Shown piece by piece: positions 1-6,057 of a DNA stretch of 6,432 bases. Position numbers and translations under genes: made by a program. Each line of letters opens with the position of its first letter. Within the stretch, counting starts at the first letter, position 1. The stretch is from positions 1 to 6,432 of the forward strand of contig DAOTVZ010000285.1 in the NCBI GenBank assembly GCA_034436045.1. Direction: 5' to 3'. This stretch comes from H111-94 sp034436045 (GTDB taxonomy: Bacteria; Chloroflexota; Ktedonobacteria; Ktedonobacterales; Ktedonobacteraceae). The notes beneath the pieces were generated by a model, which was not told the origin of the DNA, searched no databases, and worked only from the letters and a program-made list of their open reading frames with translations.

Positions 1-59
1 CGCAACAGATTGACACCTCACCCGTTATCGTCTATGCTCTTTGCGAGGAAGCCTTATGA
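1..59 (+). CDS. possible C-terminal end of a gene cut by the window edge
   Basis: Frame 3 is open from the edge and encodes about 18 residues ending in ...VIVYALCEEAL, then two adjacent stops (TGA at 57-59, TAG at 60-62). The ATG at 56 of a 26-codon ORF (56-136) overlaps this stop in an ATGA arrangement typical of coupled bacterial genes. The fragment is too short to assign to a family, and chance openness over 18 codons is quite likely. Listed only because of the double stop and the 4-nt overlap. Confidence 0.2.
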   Translation, partial: QQIDTSPVIVYALCEEAL

Positions 60-264
60 TAGAAGTAGGAGAACAGTTTTGGGCACGATATTACGCACAC
101 AACCTGATACCTCGTGGGAAGATGCCAACTACTTGATCCATGTTTTGCATAACTAGGGCATCCATTATCTGGTCGTCGATGACGTAGCGCAGAATGCAGC
201 TCTCCATCCCCAGGAACAATCAATGCCCACTGTCGAACTTGCTACAGCGGCTAGCACAATGTAG
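56..264 (+). pseudogene. degraded coding sequence, possibly a nucleotidyltransferase remnant
   Basis: This stretch has no intact gene but shows coding-like pieces in two frames. A 26-codon ORF (MIEVGEQFWARYYAHN...) starts at 56 and stops at 136. Frame 1 is open from the window edge to a TAG at 154-156, then open again to a TAG at 262-264. The text around the first stop reads LIHVLHN-stop-GIHYLVVDDVA, which resembles the N-terminal strand of MNT/AbiEii-type nucleotidyltransferases (usually hhxxLhxxGVxYLVVGGxA), with the glycine pair changed to Asp-Asp. The likeness is by eye and weak. The region may instead be non-coding spacer ahead of the next ORF, whose N-terminus it overlaps. Confidence 0.25.
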
Positions 265-1258
265 CTATCCAAGAGTTCGTGATGCTTGTATCGCCCTCTT
301 TCTACTGCACCCTGAACTGACGCCGACCATTCTCACGACGCTGAAAATTAGCACAGAAGATGTAAAAGAGCAGCTTGCCACGCTGGTACTTGCCACCCTC
401 TATCTGCAGCGCCTCTGGTCGGTTCGGCTGGCGCTGGCTTTTGGTCATCCCTCAACCTTCCCCGAAGCACCTTTTGCAGCACTATGGCTGAGTCGCCATC
501 TGCCGCCACCTTGCTACCATGATGGGGCATGGGGATTATATATGCTGGAAATAGCGGAACAGCAGCGTAGTGGTTTGGCGCTGAACTATCGTGCCGACTG
601 GCAAAATCAGATTGATCATCTTCTCTTACAAGAAGAGGCAGAGCGTCCACTCACACAATTGTCTCCTTCCACCTTTTTTAACGATACACATAGCTGCCAG
701 GAGGAGCTAGCGATGAGCATGCGACCCAACGTTAATAAGCAGCGTATTGAGCAATTTCTCAGAAATCCCGCCAGAAGCTATCACAAACCAGGACGTATCT
801 ACCTGGTCGGTGGGGCCGCGCTCGTGCATGCCGGTGTGCGCACCGACGCGACGCAGGATATCGACCTGACAATTAATGCTGCCGATGAAGACGCGCTGAG
901 CGAGGCTATTCGCCAGCTTAAGGACTCAATGCGCATCAATGTTAAATTTGCTTCTCCGGCTGACTTTATGCCATTGCCCCCACAATGGGAGATGCACGCA
1001 CGGTACATCGGGCGCTATGGCTCGCTCGATGTGTTCTACTTCGATTTCTATAGCATCGCGCTAAGCAAAATCCAGCGCGGCAGCACACGCGATATTAACG
1101 ATGTTAGATTATTGTTGCAACAGGGCTATATCGATTTGCAAGGTCTGGATGAAGCCTATCAGGCAGTATTGTCCCAGGTCGGCAAACGTCCATATAACCG
1201 GCTCGACCCCCGGCAATTTGCCACCCGCTATGCTATGATACGCCAACTGCTACAGTAG
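194..1258 (+). CDS. two-part ORF: unknown helical domain plus DUF6036-like nucleotidyltransferase
   Basis: The 354-residue frame has two halves. Residues 1-173 form an unrecognised, probably all-helical region, opening with a HEAT-like stretch (LLQRLAQCSYPRVRDACIA) and ending near DWQNQIDHLLLQEE. Residues 174-354 look like a DUF6036/AbiEii-like nucleotidyltransferase: YLVGGAAL gives the Gly-Gly of the nucleotide-binding turn, TQDIDLTI the paired metal-binding Asp, and YGSLDVFYFD a likely third Asp; then ALSKIQRGSTRDINDV, a conserved-looking helix. Families of this fold transfer NMP to protein or tRNA, and many act as toxins, but the target here is unknown. The ATG at 194 has no Shine-Dalgarno and follows an in-frame stop at 185-187, so the N-terminus is uncertain. 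A strong internal start at 713 could make a free 181-residue enzyme. Related genomes may carry the halves as two genes (inference). No promoter or terminator was recognised. Confidence 0.7.
   Translation: MQLSIPRNNQCPLSNLLQRLAQCSYPRVRDACIALFLLHPELTPTILTTLKISTEDVKEQLATLVLATLYLQRLWSVRLALAFGHPSTFPEAPFAALWLSRHLPPPCYHDGAWGLYMLEIAEQQRSGLALNYRADWQNQIDHLLLQEEAERPLTQLSPSTFFNDTHSCQEELAMSMRPNVNKQRIEQFLRNPARSYHKPGRIYLVGGAALVHAGVRTDATQDIDLTINAADEDALSEAIRQLKDSMRINVKFASPADFMPLPPQWEMHARYIGRYGSLDVFYFDFYSIALSKIQRGSTRDINDVRLLLQQGYIDLQGLDEAYQAVLSQVGKRPYNRLDPRQFATRYAMIRQLLQ
699..715 (+). promoter_or_regulatory. strong internal ribosome binding site and ATG for the nucleotidyltransferase half
   Basis: A perfect AGGAGG at 699-704 lies 8 nt before an ATG at 713-715, in the same frame as the long ORF. 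Starting here gives MSMRPNVNKQRIEQFLR..., a natural beginning for a stand-alone DUF6036-like protein of 181 residues with GG at 33-34, D49/D51 and D106. The upstream ATG at 194 lacks such a site, so this is probably the main start of the enzyme domain. Confidence 0.65.
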
Positions 1259-1396
1259 CAGCGTTCAATCTCTCCATCTAATATTTCGCCCATCTAGTTG
1301 TCTGCTTTGCCAAATTTCATCTGTTGTGGTCGCAAGATAGCGTTTAGCCACCCACACGTGAGATAGCTGATGTGCAAAAAAATCCATAGGCAACAT

Positions 1397-3187
1397 TTAT
1401 CCCAATGGCCACCACCGTCCCAGCCAGCTTGCCAGTGGTGTTATGCCGGTGCGCTCTCCGTCATCAAGCGCCGCGTGCCTGGCCTGCCCGCGTGTTACCT
1501 GTTCCATTGTTTCGCGGAAGACGGCTAAACGCAAAGCCAGCGCAGGATTGATTCGTCGGGTGACACCGATCAGATGGCTGATGAGTGGTTTGTATCGGCG
1601 GTACAAAATGTGGGCGACGGACTGGCGAGCGAGGGCGAGCCAGGCTGTGATCCAGCTCACCATCTCGCCTGGCGTGAGAGTGCGCAGGGCCAACTGATAT
1701 ATTTTTGGATAGTAGCGGGGCGTACTGAGGACTATGCGCGTGTAGTCCAGCCAGCCGATGCGGTCTTTGAAAAAGTCGTTCGTTATCTCCGGCCCAAGCT
1801 GTTCCAGGACGTGACAGAAGACATTCATCGTCTCGTTGACCTGCCAGGGCGGCTCTTTGCTGTCGGCTCTAGCAATCATAAATTTGCTAAAGGCGCGCGC
1901 GACGGCGGGGACGGCTTCCGAGGCGCGAATGTGATTGAGGTCGCTCGCACTTAGACGGTGAGAACTCAGTGCCTGCGCCAGCAGCGTCGTGATGCGGCGC
2001 AGGTTGCGCACGTAGGAGCCGAAGCCGCAGAAGGTCAGTGGCGATTGGAAGGCGGCGGCATCGCCGAGTGAAAGCACGCGGTCATAGGCCAGTGTCTTCT
2101 GCTCTTTCTGCCAGGGCAAGCGGATATTGTAACCGGCGGGAATGAAGCCATAGACCGGCTTGATGATCTCCACCGCAGCGGTATCCTTATAGCCAGGCAG
2201 CAGGGCAAAGAAATCGTCGAAGAGTTCCAGCAGGTCTACGTGGTCGCCAGCTTCGGCATAATAGAAAAGGTAGATAGCTACCTGGTCGTCTTTGCCGGGG
2301 AAGGTTTCCCAGATCAACTGCCGACCCTTGCGCGCATCCTCCGTCGTGACCAGCACCTCACCCACCTGTGGATCAACCTCATGCACACCCGTGCCGGTTT
2401 TGTAGCCACGCGCTACCGTACCGACTGTTGGACAGACCAGCGAGAAAGGTCTGCCGCAATTCAACTGGCAGGCAATGGGCGAGGTCGAACCCATACCATC
2501 GATGAGCAGCCGTCCACCATAACGCTGCTCTGCGCCCGCACTGTTGGTGACGCTCACTACCACACCGCGCTCTGCCTGCACTACGCAACGTTCAAAGGTC
2601 GTGTTGTGTAAAATAACATTGGGCAAACCGCTTCTAGTGCGCGCCGAAGCAATTTTCTGTATACACAGCGCGGTCAATGCATCGGCATCTATCGCTACAT
2701 CCAGCACATGTTTGAGGTGCAGTTCGGCAGGGGCCACCTGGATATTGGCAGGATAAAAGCGTACCAGGCCATCGACATACTCGCGCTGAATGACGCTCTC
2801 CAGTTCATCTGTCGTTAGTATGCCCACATCCAGTAGTTCGCGTAGCTCTTCGCGCGAGATATTCCATTCGCGGTGAACGGCCCCCACCGTGAAACGGTCG
2901 AAGACCAGCACGCGCAGCCCATAGCGCAGCGTCATCACCGCCGCATTCAACAGATTCAGGCCACCACCCGCGTAGATGATATCGAAAGTATCAAGCGGTG
3001 GCACAGCGGCAATCTCGCCGTTCACTACCACCTCGCTATAGCGACGCCCTGCGCTGGAGAGGAGCATCGTTTGCCAGGCCGTGTTCAGGTCTTGCAGGCG
3101 GCGTAGATGGGCCTCGCCATCAGGAATGGTGGCAAAAGCCCTGACCAGGTGTGGATACTGTGTCATCAACTGCTCTCGCGTGTGCAT
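1397..3187 (-). CDS. CruA/CruP-type FAD-dependent lycopene cyclase family protein
   Basis: This 596-residue flavoprotein resembles the CruA/CruP lycopene cyclases of green sulfur bacteria, Chloroflexi and cyanobacteria. CruA converts lycopene to gamma- or beta-carotene in a redox-neutral, FAD-dependent step at the membrane; CruP is a paralogue with a different or weaker role. In order: an N-terminal extension (1-66), a Rossmann dinucleotide-binding start FDIIYAGGGLNLLNA (68-82) with an acidic strand end VLVFDR (93-98), the family hallmark REWNIS (106-111), LLIDGMGSTSPIA (227-239), WETFPGKDDQVAIYLFYY (293-310), and the second FAD motif LSLGDAAAFQSPLTFCGFG (372-390). The C-terminal 170 residues are helical and basic. 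Length fits the family. The ATG at 3187 has an AAGGA-type site ending about 6 nt upstream. The gene follows the methyltransferase by 159 nt of hairpin repeats, so co-transcription is possible but unproven. A geranylgeranyl-reductase-like dehydrogenase is the main alternative; REWNIS argues for Cru. Confidence 0.8.
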   Translation of the reverse strand: MHTREQLMTQYPHLVRAFATIPDGEAHLRRLQDLNTAWQTMLLSSAGRRYSEVVVNGEIAAVPPLDTFDIIYAGGGLNLLNAAVMTLRYGLRVLVFDRFTVGAVHREWNISREELRELLDVGILTTDELESVIQREYVDGLVRFYPANIQVAPAELHLKHVLDVAIDADALTALCIQKIASARTRSGLPNVILHNTTFERCVVQAERGVVVSVTNSAGAEQRYGGRLLIDGMGSTSPIACQLNCGRPFSLVCPTVGTVARGYKTGTGVHEVDPQVGEVLVTTEDARKGRQLIWETFPGKDDQVAIYLFYYAEAGDHVDLLELFDDFFALLPGYKDTAAVEIIKPVYGFIPAGYNIRLPWQKEQKTLAYDRVLSLGDAAAFQSPLTFCGFGSYVRNLRRITTLLAQALSSHRLSASDLNHIRASEAVPAVARAFSKFMIARADSKEPPWQVNETMNVFCHVLEQLGPEITNDFFKDRIGWLDYTRIVLSTPRYYPKIYQLALRTLTPGEMVSWITAWLALARQSVAHILYRRYKPLISHLIGVTRRINPALALRLAVFRETMEQVTRGQARHAALDDGERTGITPLASWLGRWWPLG

Positions 3188-3200
3188 GATTCTTCCTTTT

Positions 3201-3240
3201 CAATCTGGGACAGAGCGCTTCAATTTGGGACAGGGCGAGC
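3201..3240. repeat. imperfect 20-bp tandem duplication
   Basis: Two adjacent 20-bp units (3201-3220 and 3221-3240) share CAATYTGGGACAGRGCG at their start and diverge in the last 3-4 bases. The second unit runs straight into the hairpin repeat at 3231-3254. The pair lies just upstream of the ribosome binding site of the lycopene-cyclase-like gene, in its presumed leader. Confidence 0.7.
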
Positions 3241-3254
3241 CTCGCGCTCGTCCT
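3227..3254. repeat. palindromic (REP-like) hairpin repeat, copy 1
   Basis: The sequence forms a 9-bp stem (3232-3240 with 3246-3254, one G-T wobble) around a CTCGC loop. It matches the copy at 3293-3320 at 26 of 28 positions, in the same orientation. It has no T-tract on either side, so it looks like an interspersed REP-type element or an mRNA-stabilising hairpin and not a terminator. Confidence 0.75.
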
Positions 3255-3270
3255 TACCATACTCTGGATG

Positions 3271-3285
3271 TATCTACCGCAGATA
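3271..3285. repeat. small inverted repeat between the two REP-like copies
   Basis: TATCT-ACCGC-AGATA gives a 5-bp stem with a 5-nt loop, placed between the two larger hairpins. On its own it could be chance. With its neighbours it makes a run of three consecutive hairpins in the spacer. Confidence 0.35.
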
Positions 3286-3292
3286 ACGGGTA

Positions 3293-3323
3293 GAGACAGG
3301 ACGAGCCTCGCGCTCGTCCTGTC
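3293..3323. repeat. palindromic (REP-like) hairpin repeat, copy 2
   Basis: A perfect 12-bp stem (3295-3306 with 3312-3323) with the same CTCGC loop as copy 1. It lies 24 nt past the stop of the methyltransferase on the - strand. No run of T follows on that strand (the next bases are TCTACCCG), so it is not a standard intrinsic terminator. It may still act as a 3'-end stabiliser or partial attenuator before the lycopene-cyclase-like gene. Confidence 0.8.
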
Positions 3324-3346
3324 CCTCGCGGTTGCCTTATATCAGC

Positions 3347-4069
3347 CTATTTCTCGCCAATAATGATATGCACTTCCCAGCGGTGGCTGGTGACGCGCTC
3401 GGAGCGACGACGCAGGCCATGCTGCTCCAGGGGGATATGGCGGCCAAAGGTGGCGTTGGGTACAACCTCGGTATAGGTACCGGTTTCGTCGAGCCGTCGG
3501 CCCTGGCGTTTAATCGCCTCGGCCTGCCTTTGTCGCCGTGTACCGGTAACGATGGGGGTGCCGTAGACCAGCGCCTGGAGCAGCACGAGAATGGGTTGCA
3601 GGATGCCAACAGGCAACAGGTTTGCGCCCTCAATAACGATCAGGCGACCGCCGGGACGTAGCACCCGTGCCACCTCAGCGATAACCTGGTCATCATAGAT
3701 ATATTCTGTGGGAAAGGTGCTGACGACGGTATCAAAGGAATGGTCACTAAAGGGTAAGGATTGTGCGGAACCCTGAATCACCTGTCCTGCTCGCCCCACC
3801 TGGCGACGGCGCAAGGTCTTGCGGGCCGCATCCACCATCTCCGGCGACTGCTCGATAGCTACACAATGATAGCCCGCTTCCAGCATATCTGCCAACAGAT
3901 CACCCAGGCCACAGCCCAGTTCCAGCACGTCCAGGCCACGAATGCGCGGCAACACCAGACGCTGCCAGGCACGCCACTGGCCCGCAAATGGGACCGTGCT
4001 GGCAAAACGGTAAAGATAGCGATTTTTGTACAGGGTTTCAAACAGCCATCGACGTAACCGAGGAGTCAC
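3347..4069 (-). CDS. class I SAM-dependent methyltransferase
   Basis: This 240-residue protein has the class I (Rossmann-like, Methyltransf_11 type) methyltransferase core. Motif I is VLELGCGLGDLL (48-59), which binds SAM; the acidic end of strand 2 is AIEQS (71-75, Glu73); GSAQSLPFSDHSFDTVVST (100-118) is the adenine-contact and motif IV region; LRPGGRLIVIEGA (137-149) is the post-core loop and strand 5. A basic segment at 178-192 and a hydrophobic stretch (LLPVGILQPILVLLQALVYG, 151-170) suggest a lipid or membrane-near substrate, but the substrate cannot be read from sequence. The start is GTG at 4069, overlapping the HAD stop as GTGA (4 nt), with an AAGGTGG-like site upstream, so the two are translationally coupled. 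It precedes the CruA/CruP-like gene, which makes an isoprenoid or quinone substrate thinkable, though this is inference only. Confidence 0.88.
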   Translation of the reverse strand: MTPRLRRWLFETLYKNRYLYRFASTVPFAGQWRAWQRLVLPRIRGLDVLELGCGLGDLLADMLEAGYHCVAIEQSPEMVDAARKTLRRRQVGRAGQVIQGSAQSLPFSDHSFDTVVSTFPTEYIYDDQVIAEVARVLRPGGRLIVIEGANLLPVGILQPILVLLQALVYGTPIVTGTRRQRQAEAIKRQGRRLDETGTYTEVVPNATFGRHIPLEQHGLRRRSERVTSHRWEVHIIIGEK

Positions 4070-5064
4070 TGCAATCCCACCTTAACAAACACATCGAGCA
4101 GTTCACTCAAATTCTCAATGATGAGGTCAGGTTTCATGAGTTGATACAATCGCTGCTTGCGCTTGCTCTCGCGGCTGCGCACATAGTCGATCAAATAATC
4201 GTCGTCTATGCTCTCCAGATCGAGCGGCTCCGCTTTATTCGCACTTTGTTCCCACTCCTCCAGATATGCCTGTTCTAGCGCGTAGACCTCTTGCCGCACT
4301 GCCTCCTGGGCCACGCGAACTGCGCGATGATGCGCTCTGGCCTCGGCGAACAAGTGGGTCTTGGGCTTCCAGACGGCGATCATGTCCATGCCCTTCGCGC
4401 CCGCCACGTCGGCGCTCAGCGAATCCCCCACCATCACCGTCTCCTGCGGTGCAAGGCCCAGCGCGTTGAGCGTATACCGGAAGATAGCCGGATTCGGCTT
4501 GCGCACTCCCAGGTCGGCGGAGATAGCGATATGCTCAGGGGCAAAATAGTCGAGGAAGCCGAGCGCGCGCAAGTCATCCAGAAAGCTCTGTCCTCCCCAA
4601 TGACGATTGGTGACGACACCCAGCAGAAAACCGCGCTCACGCAGCGCCGCCAGAGTTGAGAAAGCATCGGGGAAGGGCACACGCGAGGGGGAGATGTGTA
4701 CGCGCAGGGCCTCATAGACATCCCGCGCCAGCGCCAGCTTGACCCCAGCAATGCCAAGTTTTTGGAGAGCGAGCCGTGTCATCTCAATAAAATCAGGCTC
4801 ATACTCAGGCATATGCCGCTTAAAATCGCGTATCTGGCGCTCAAGCTCCTTGCGTACCTCATTCCCTAACGTTTCATCATCCAGCGCGGGCAGATGAGTT
4901 GTTGCGATGCGGGTACGGAGTAGTGCGACGGCAAGACAGTTGGCCGCCTGCTCCTCACGATACCAGATGGATGGGTCTTTGCGCGTCCAGAGGGTATCGC
5001 CAAAATCAAAAAGGATGCCACGAATCGTTCGCCCGTTGAGAGCAGGCACTGTTCTGGTGGGCAA
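4066..5064 (-). CDS. HAD-superfamily hydrolase with charged C-terminal insertion
   Basis: A haloacid dehalogenase-fold hydrolase, probably a phosphatase, of 332 residues from the chosen start. Motif I is LFDFGDTL (residues 18-25; nucleophile Asp20), with Gly instead of the usual second Asp at +2, a variant also seen in active HADs such as YihX. A helical C1-type cap covers about 30-130. Motif II is VVTNRH (150-155, Thr152), motif III Lys189 in RKPNP, motif IV VGDSLSADVAGAK (212-224, Asp214 and Asp219). About 75 highly charged, helix-prone residues (about 237-310) sit between the last core strand (AVW) and the usual ending PDLIIENLSELL; most relatives lack this. The start is TTG at 5064, with AGGAGG at 5077-5072 spaced 7 nt. 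A longer reading from TTG 5124 would begin in the T-tract of the clpP terminator and is unlikely. GTG at 5070 is too close to the Shine-Dalgarno. The stop overlaps the methyltransferase start. The physiological substrate is unknown. Confidence 0.87.
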   Translation of the reverse strand: MPTRTVPALNGRTIRGILFDFGDTLWTRKDPSIWYREEQAANCLAVALLRTRIATTHLPALDDETLGNEVRKELERQIRDFKRHMPEYEPDFIEMTRLALQKLGIAGVKLALARDVYEALRVHISPSRVPFPDAFSTLAALRERGFLLGVVTNRHWGGQSFLDDLRALGFLDYFAPEHIAISADLGVRKPNPAIFRYTLNALGLAPQETVMVGDSLSADVAGAKGMDMIAVWKPKTHLFAEARAHHRAVRVAQEAVRQEVYALEQAYLEEWEQSANKAEPLDLESIDDDYLIDYVRSRESKRKQRLYQLMKPDLIIENLSELLDVFVKVGLQ

Positions 5065-5071
5065 AATCACT

Positions 5072-5077
5072 CCTCCT
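5072..5077 (-). promoter_or_regulatory. Shine-Dalgarno that decides the HAD start
   Basis: A perfect AGGAGG on the - strand lies 7 nt before a TTG codon at 5064-5062. This is the best start signal in the gap after the clpP terminator and moves the HAD start 60 nt inside the longest open frame. Confidence 0.7.
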
Positions 5078-5097
5078 GATACCCAGAATCGGTAATG

Positions 5098-5118
5098 GAT
5101 AAACCTGAAGGGTTTATC
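5098..5118. repeat. inverted repeat between clpP terminator and HAD gene
   Basis: GATAAACC-TGAAG-GGTTTATC forms an 8-bp perfect stem with a 5-nt loop. It follows the terminator T-tract on the - strand and precedes the HAD ribosome binding site by about 20 nt. It could be an operator, a leader hairpin, or a second part of the terminator; nothing in the sequence decides. Confidence 0.5.
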
Positions 5119-5154
5119 AAACAAAAGGGACGTGCGCTAGAGAGCGCACGTCCC
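5117..5154 (-). terminator. rho-independent terminator of clpP
   Basis: A perfect 12-bp GC-rich stem (5127-5138 with 5143-5154) and a 4-nt loop are followed on the - strand by TTTTGTTTGAT. It starts 8 nt after the clpP TAA stop (5163-5165), which is the classical placement, and separates clpP from the HAD/methyltransferase genes. Confidence 0.9.
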
Positions 5155-5162
5155 CGCTAGCC

Positions 5163-5828
5163 TTATTTTTTGATCTTCTCTTCGTTGGGAGTGAGAATTT
5201 CGTCGATCAGACCGTACTCGATAGCCTGAGGGGCCGTCATGTAGTAGTTACGGTCGGAATCCTGTGTAATACGCTCGACTGTCTGACCGGTATGGTACGA
5301 AAGGATCTCGTACAGGCTGCGGCGCAGGCGCAGAATCTCGCGTGCTGTGATCTCGATATCGGCCGCCTGGCCCTCGGCCCCACCCAGCGGCTGGTGAATC
5401 AGCATGGTGGAGTTCGGTAGCGCGTAGCGCTTCCCTTTTGAGCCGGCCGTGAGAATGACCGCGCCCATGCTCATCGCCATGCCCATGCAGACGGTGGACA
5501 CGTCGGGGCGCAGCCATTGCATGGTGTCGTAAATCGCCAGGCCCGCATAAATGCTCCCACCGGGGGAGTTGATATACATGTAGATGTCTCTGGTCGCATC
5601 TTCGCTCTGCAGATAGAGCAACTGCGCTACCACACTGTTGGCAACTTGATCATCAATCTGAGTACCAATGAAGACAATGCGCTCTTTCAGCAGGCGTGAA
5701 TACAGATCCCAGGAACGCTCACCACGAGGTGTAGACTCGACAACGCCCGGAATAATTCCGCGTGGTTCCAAAAACTCCTGTGACTCTTTTCTCCATTTCG
5801 GGTCACGCGGATCGAATACACTACTCAT
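5163..5828 (-). CDS. clpP: ATP-dependent Clp protease proteolytic subunit ClpP
   Basis: ClpP is the cytoplasmic serine protease that forms two stacked heptamers and degrades proteins fed by Clp ATPases (ClpX, ClpC/A). The 221-residue product has the family signature throughout: ESTPRGERSWDLYSRLLKER (31-50), YINSPGGSIYAGLAIYDTM (85-103), the nucleophile Ser120 in GMAMSMGA, His145 in MLIHQPLGGAEGQAADIEI, and APQAIEYGLID near the end. The position equivalent to the catalytic Asp (Asp171 of mature E. coli ClpP) is Asn194: Ser-His and His-Asn spacings (25 and 49) match E. coli exactly. The usual GQAASMGA is here GMAMSMGA. About 24 extra N-terminal residues precede the conserved IIPGVVE and may be a processed propeptide. 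The ATG at 5828 has an AAAGGAG site 5 nt upstream. The gene is monocistronic by its terminator and has a CIRCE operator about 200 nt upstream. Chloroflexota often carry more than one clpP, so this may be one of several paralogues (inference). Confidence 0.97.
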   Translation of the reverse strand: MSSVFDPRDPKWRKESQEFLEPRGIIPGVVESTPRGERSWDLYSRLLKERIVFIGTQIDDQVANSVVAQLLYLQSEDATRDIYMYINSPGGSIYAGLAIYDTMQWLRPDVSTVCMGMAMSMGAVILTAGSKGKRYALPNSTMLIHQPLGGAEGQAADIEITAREILRLRRSLYEILSYHTGQTVERITQDSDRNYYMTAPQAIEYGLIDEILTPNEEKIKK

Positions 5829-5948
5829 ATTAGCTCCTTTATTCGGCTACAACGGCTTCACGCCTCTGTGCATACCACATACTACCATACGCGCCACATA
5901 CGTGATCGCACAGCGATGGCCGCTGGTACAAACATACTGTGCAGGGCT

Positions 5949-5964
5949 GCCCACTTCTGCGGGC
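5949..5964 (-). promoter_or_regulatory. stem-loop at the predicted 5' end of the clpP leader
   Basis: On the - strand GCCCGC-AGAA-GTGGGC forms a 6-bp stem (one G-U) with an AGAA tetraloop. It would start about 5 nt after the transcription start predicted from the promoter at 5976-6004. Hairpins at the very 5' end commonly protect mRNA from decay. The rest of the 5841-5948 leader shows only short, weak inverted repeats. Confidence 0.35.
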
Positions 5965-5975
5965 TTAGTACAGTT

Positions 5976-6004
5976 ATGATAGCACTTGCACGAGTCAAAC
6001 GCAA
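5976..6004 (-). promoter_or_regulatory. clpP: candidate sigma-70-type clpP promoter
   Basis: On the - strand TTGCGT (6004-5999) and TATCAT (5981-5976) are separated by 17 nt, a good match to a housekeeping promoter with a 5-of-6 -10 box. It would give a leader of about 140 nt before clpP. It lies just downstream of the CIRCE element. Confidence 0.45.
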
Positions 6005-6028
6005 GATGAAACGTGAACAGAATTGGAG

Positions 6029-6057
6029 TTTTTAGCACTCTCGCTTACTGAGTGCAA
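6029..6057 (-). promoter_or_regulatory. clpP: candidate CIRCE-overlapping heat-shock promoter
   Basis: On the - strand TTGCAC (6057-6052) and TAAAAA (6034-6029) are 17 nt apart, and the CIRCE palindrome fills the space between and across them. This is the arrangement in which HrcA bound at CIRCE would block RNA polymerase. The -10 box is poor (4 of 6), so this is a candidate only. Confidence 0.35.

Noticed and set aside
1259..1396. Terminator between the convergent genes
   Set aside because: A T-run is present on the - strand (near 1376-1383) but only a 4-bp stem precedes it; no convincing hairpin on either strand.
1574..1954. 126-codon + strand open frame
   Set aside because: It lies antisense within the lycopene-cyclase-like gene, has no recognisable domain and is explained by the opposite-strand codon bias.
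3295..3323. Hairpin as intrinsic terminator of the methyltransferase
   Set aside because: No T-run follows on either strand, and a near-identical hairpin recurs 66 bp away, so it fits an interspersed repeat better.
3332..3661. 109-codon + strand open frame
   Set aside because: It is antisense to the methyltransferase gene, whose motifs are clear, and shows no family features of its own.
5065..5124. Longer HAD start at TTG 5124
   Set aside because: It would begin within the T-tract of the clpP terminator and add about 20 residues unrelated to the HAD fold; TTG 5064 has a perfect, well-spaced Shine-Dalgarno.
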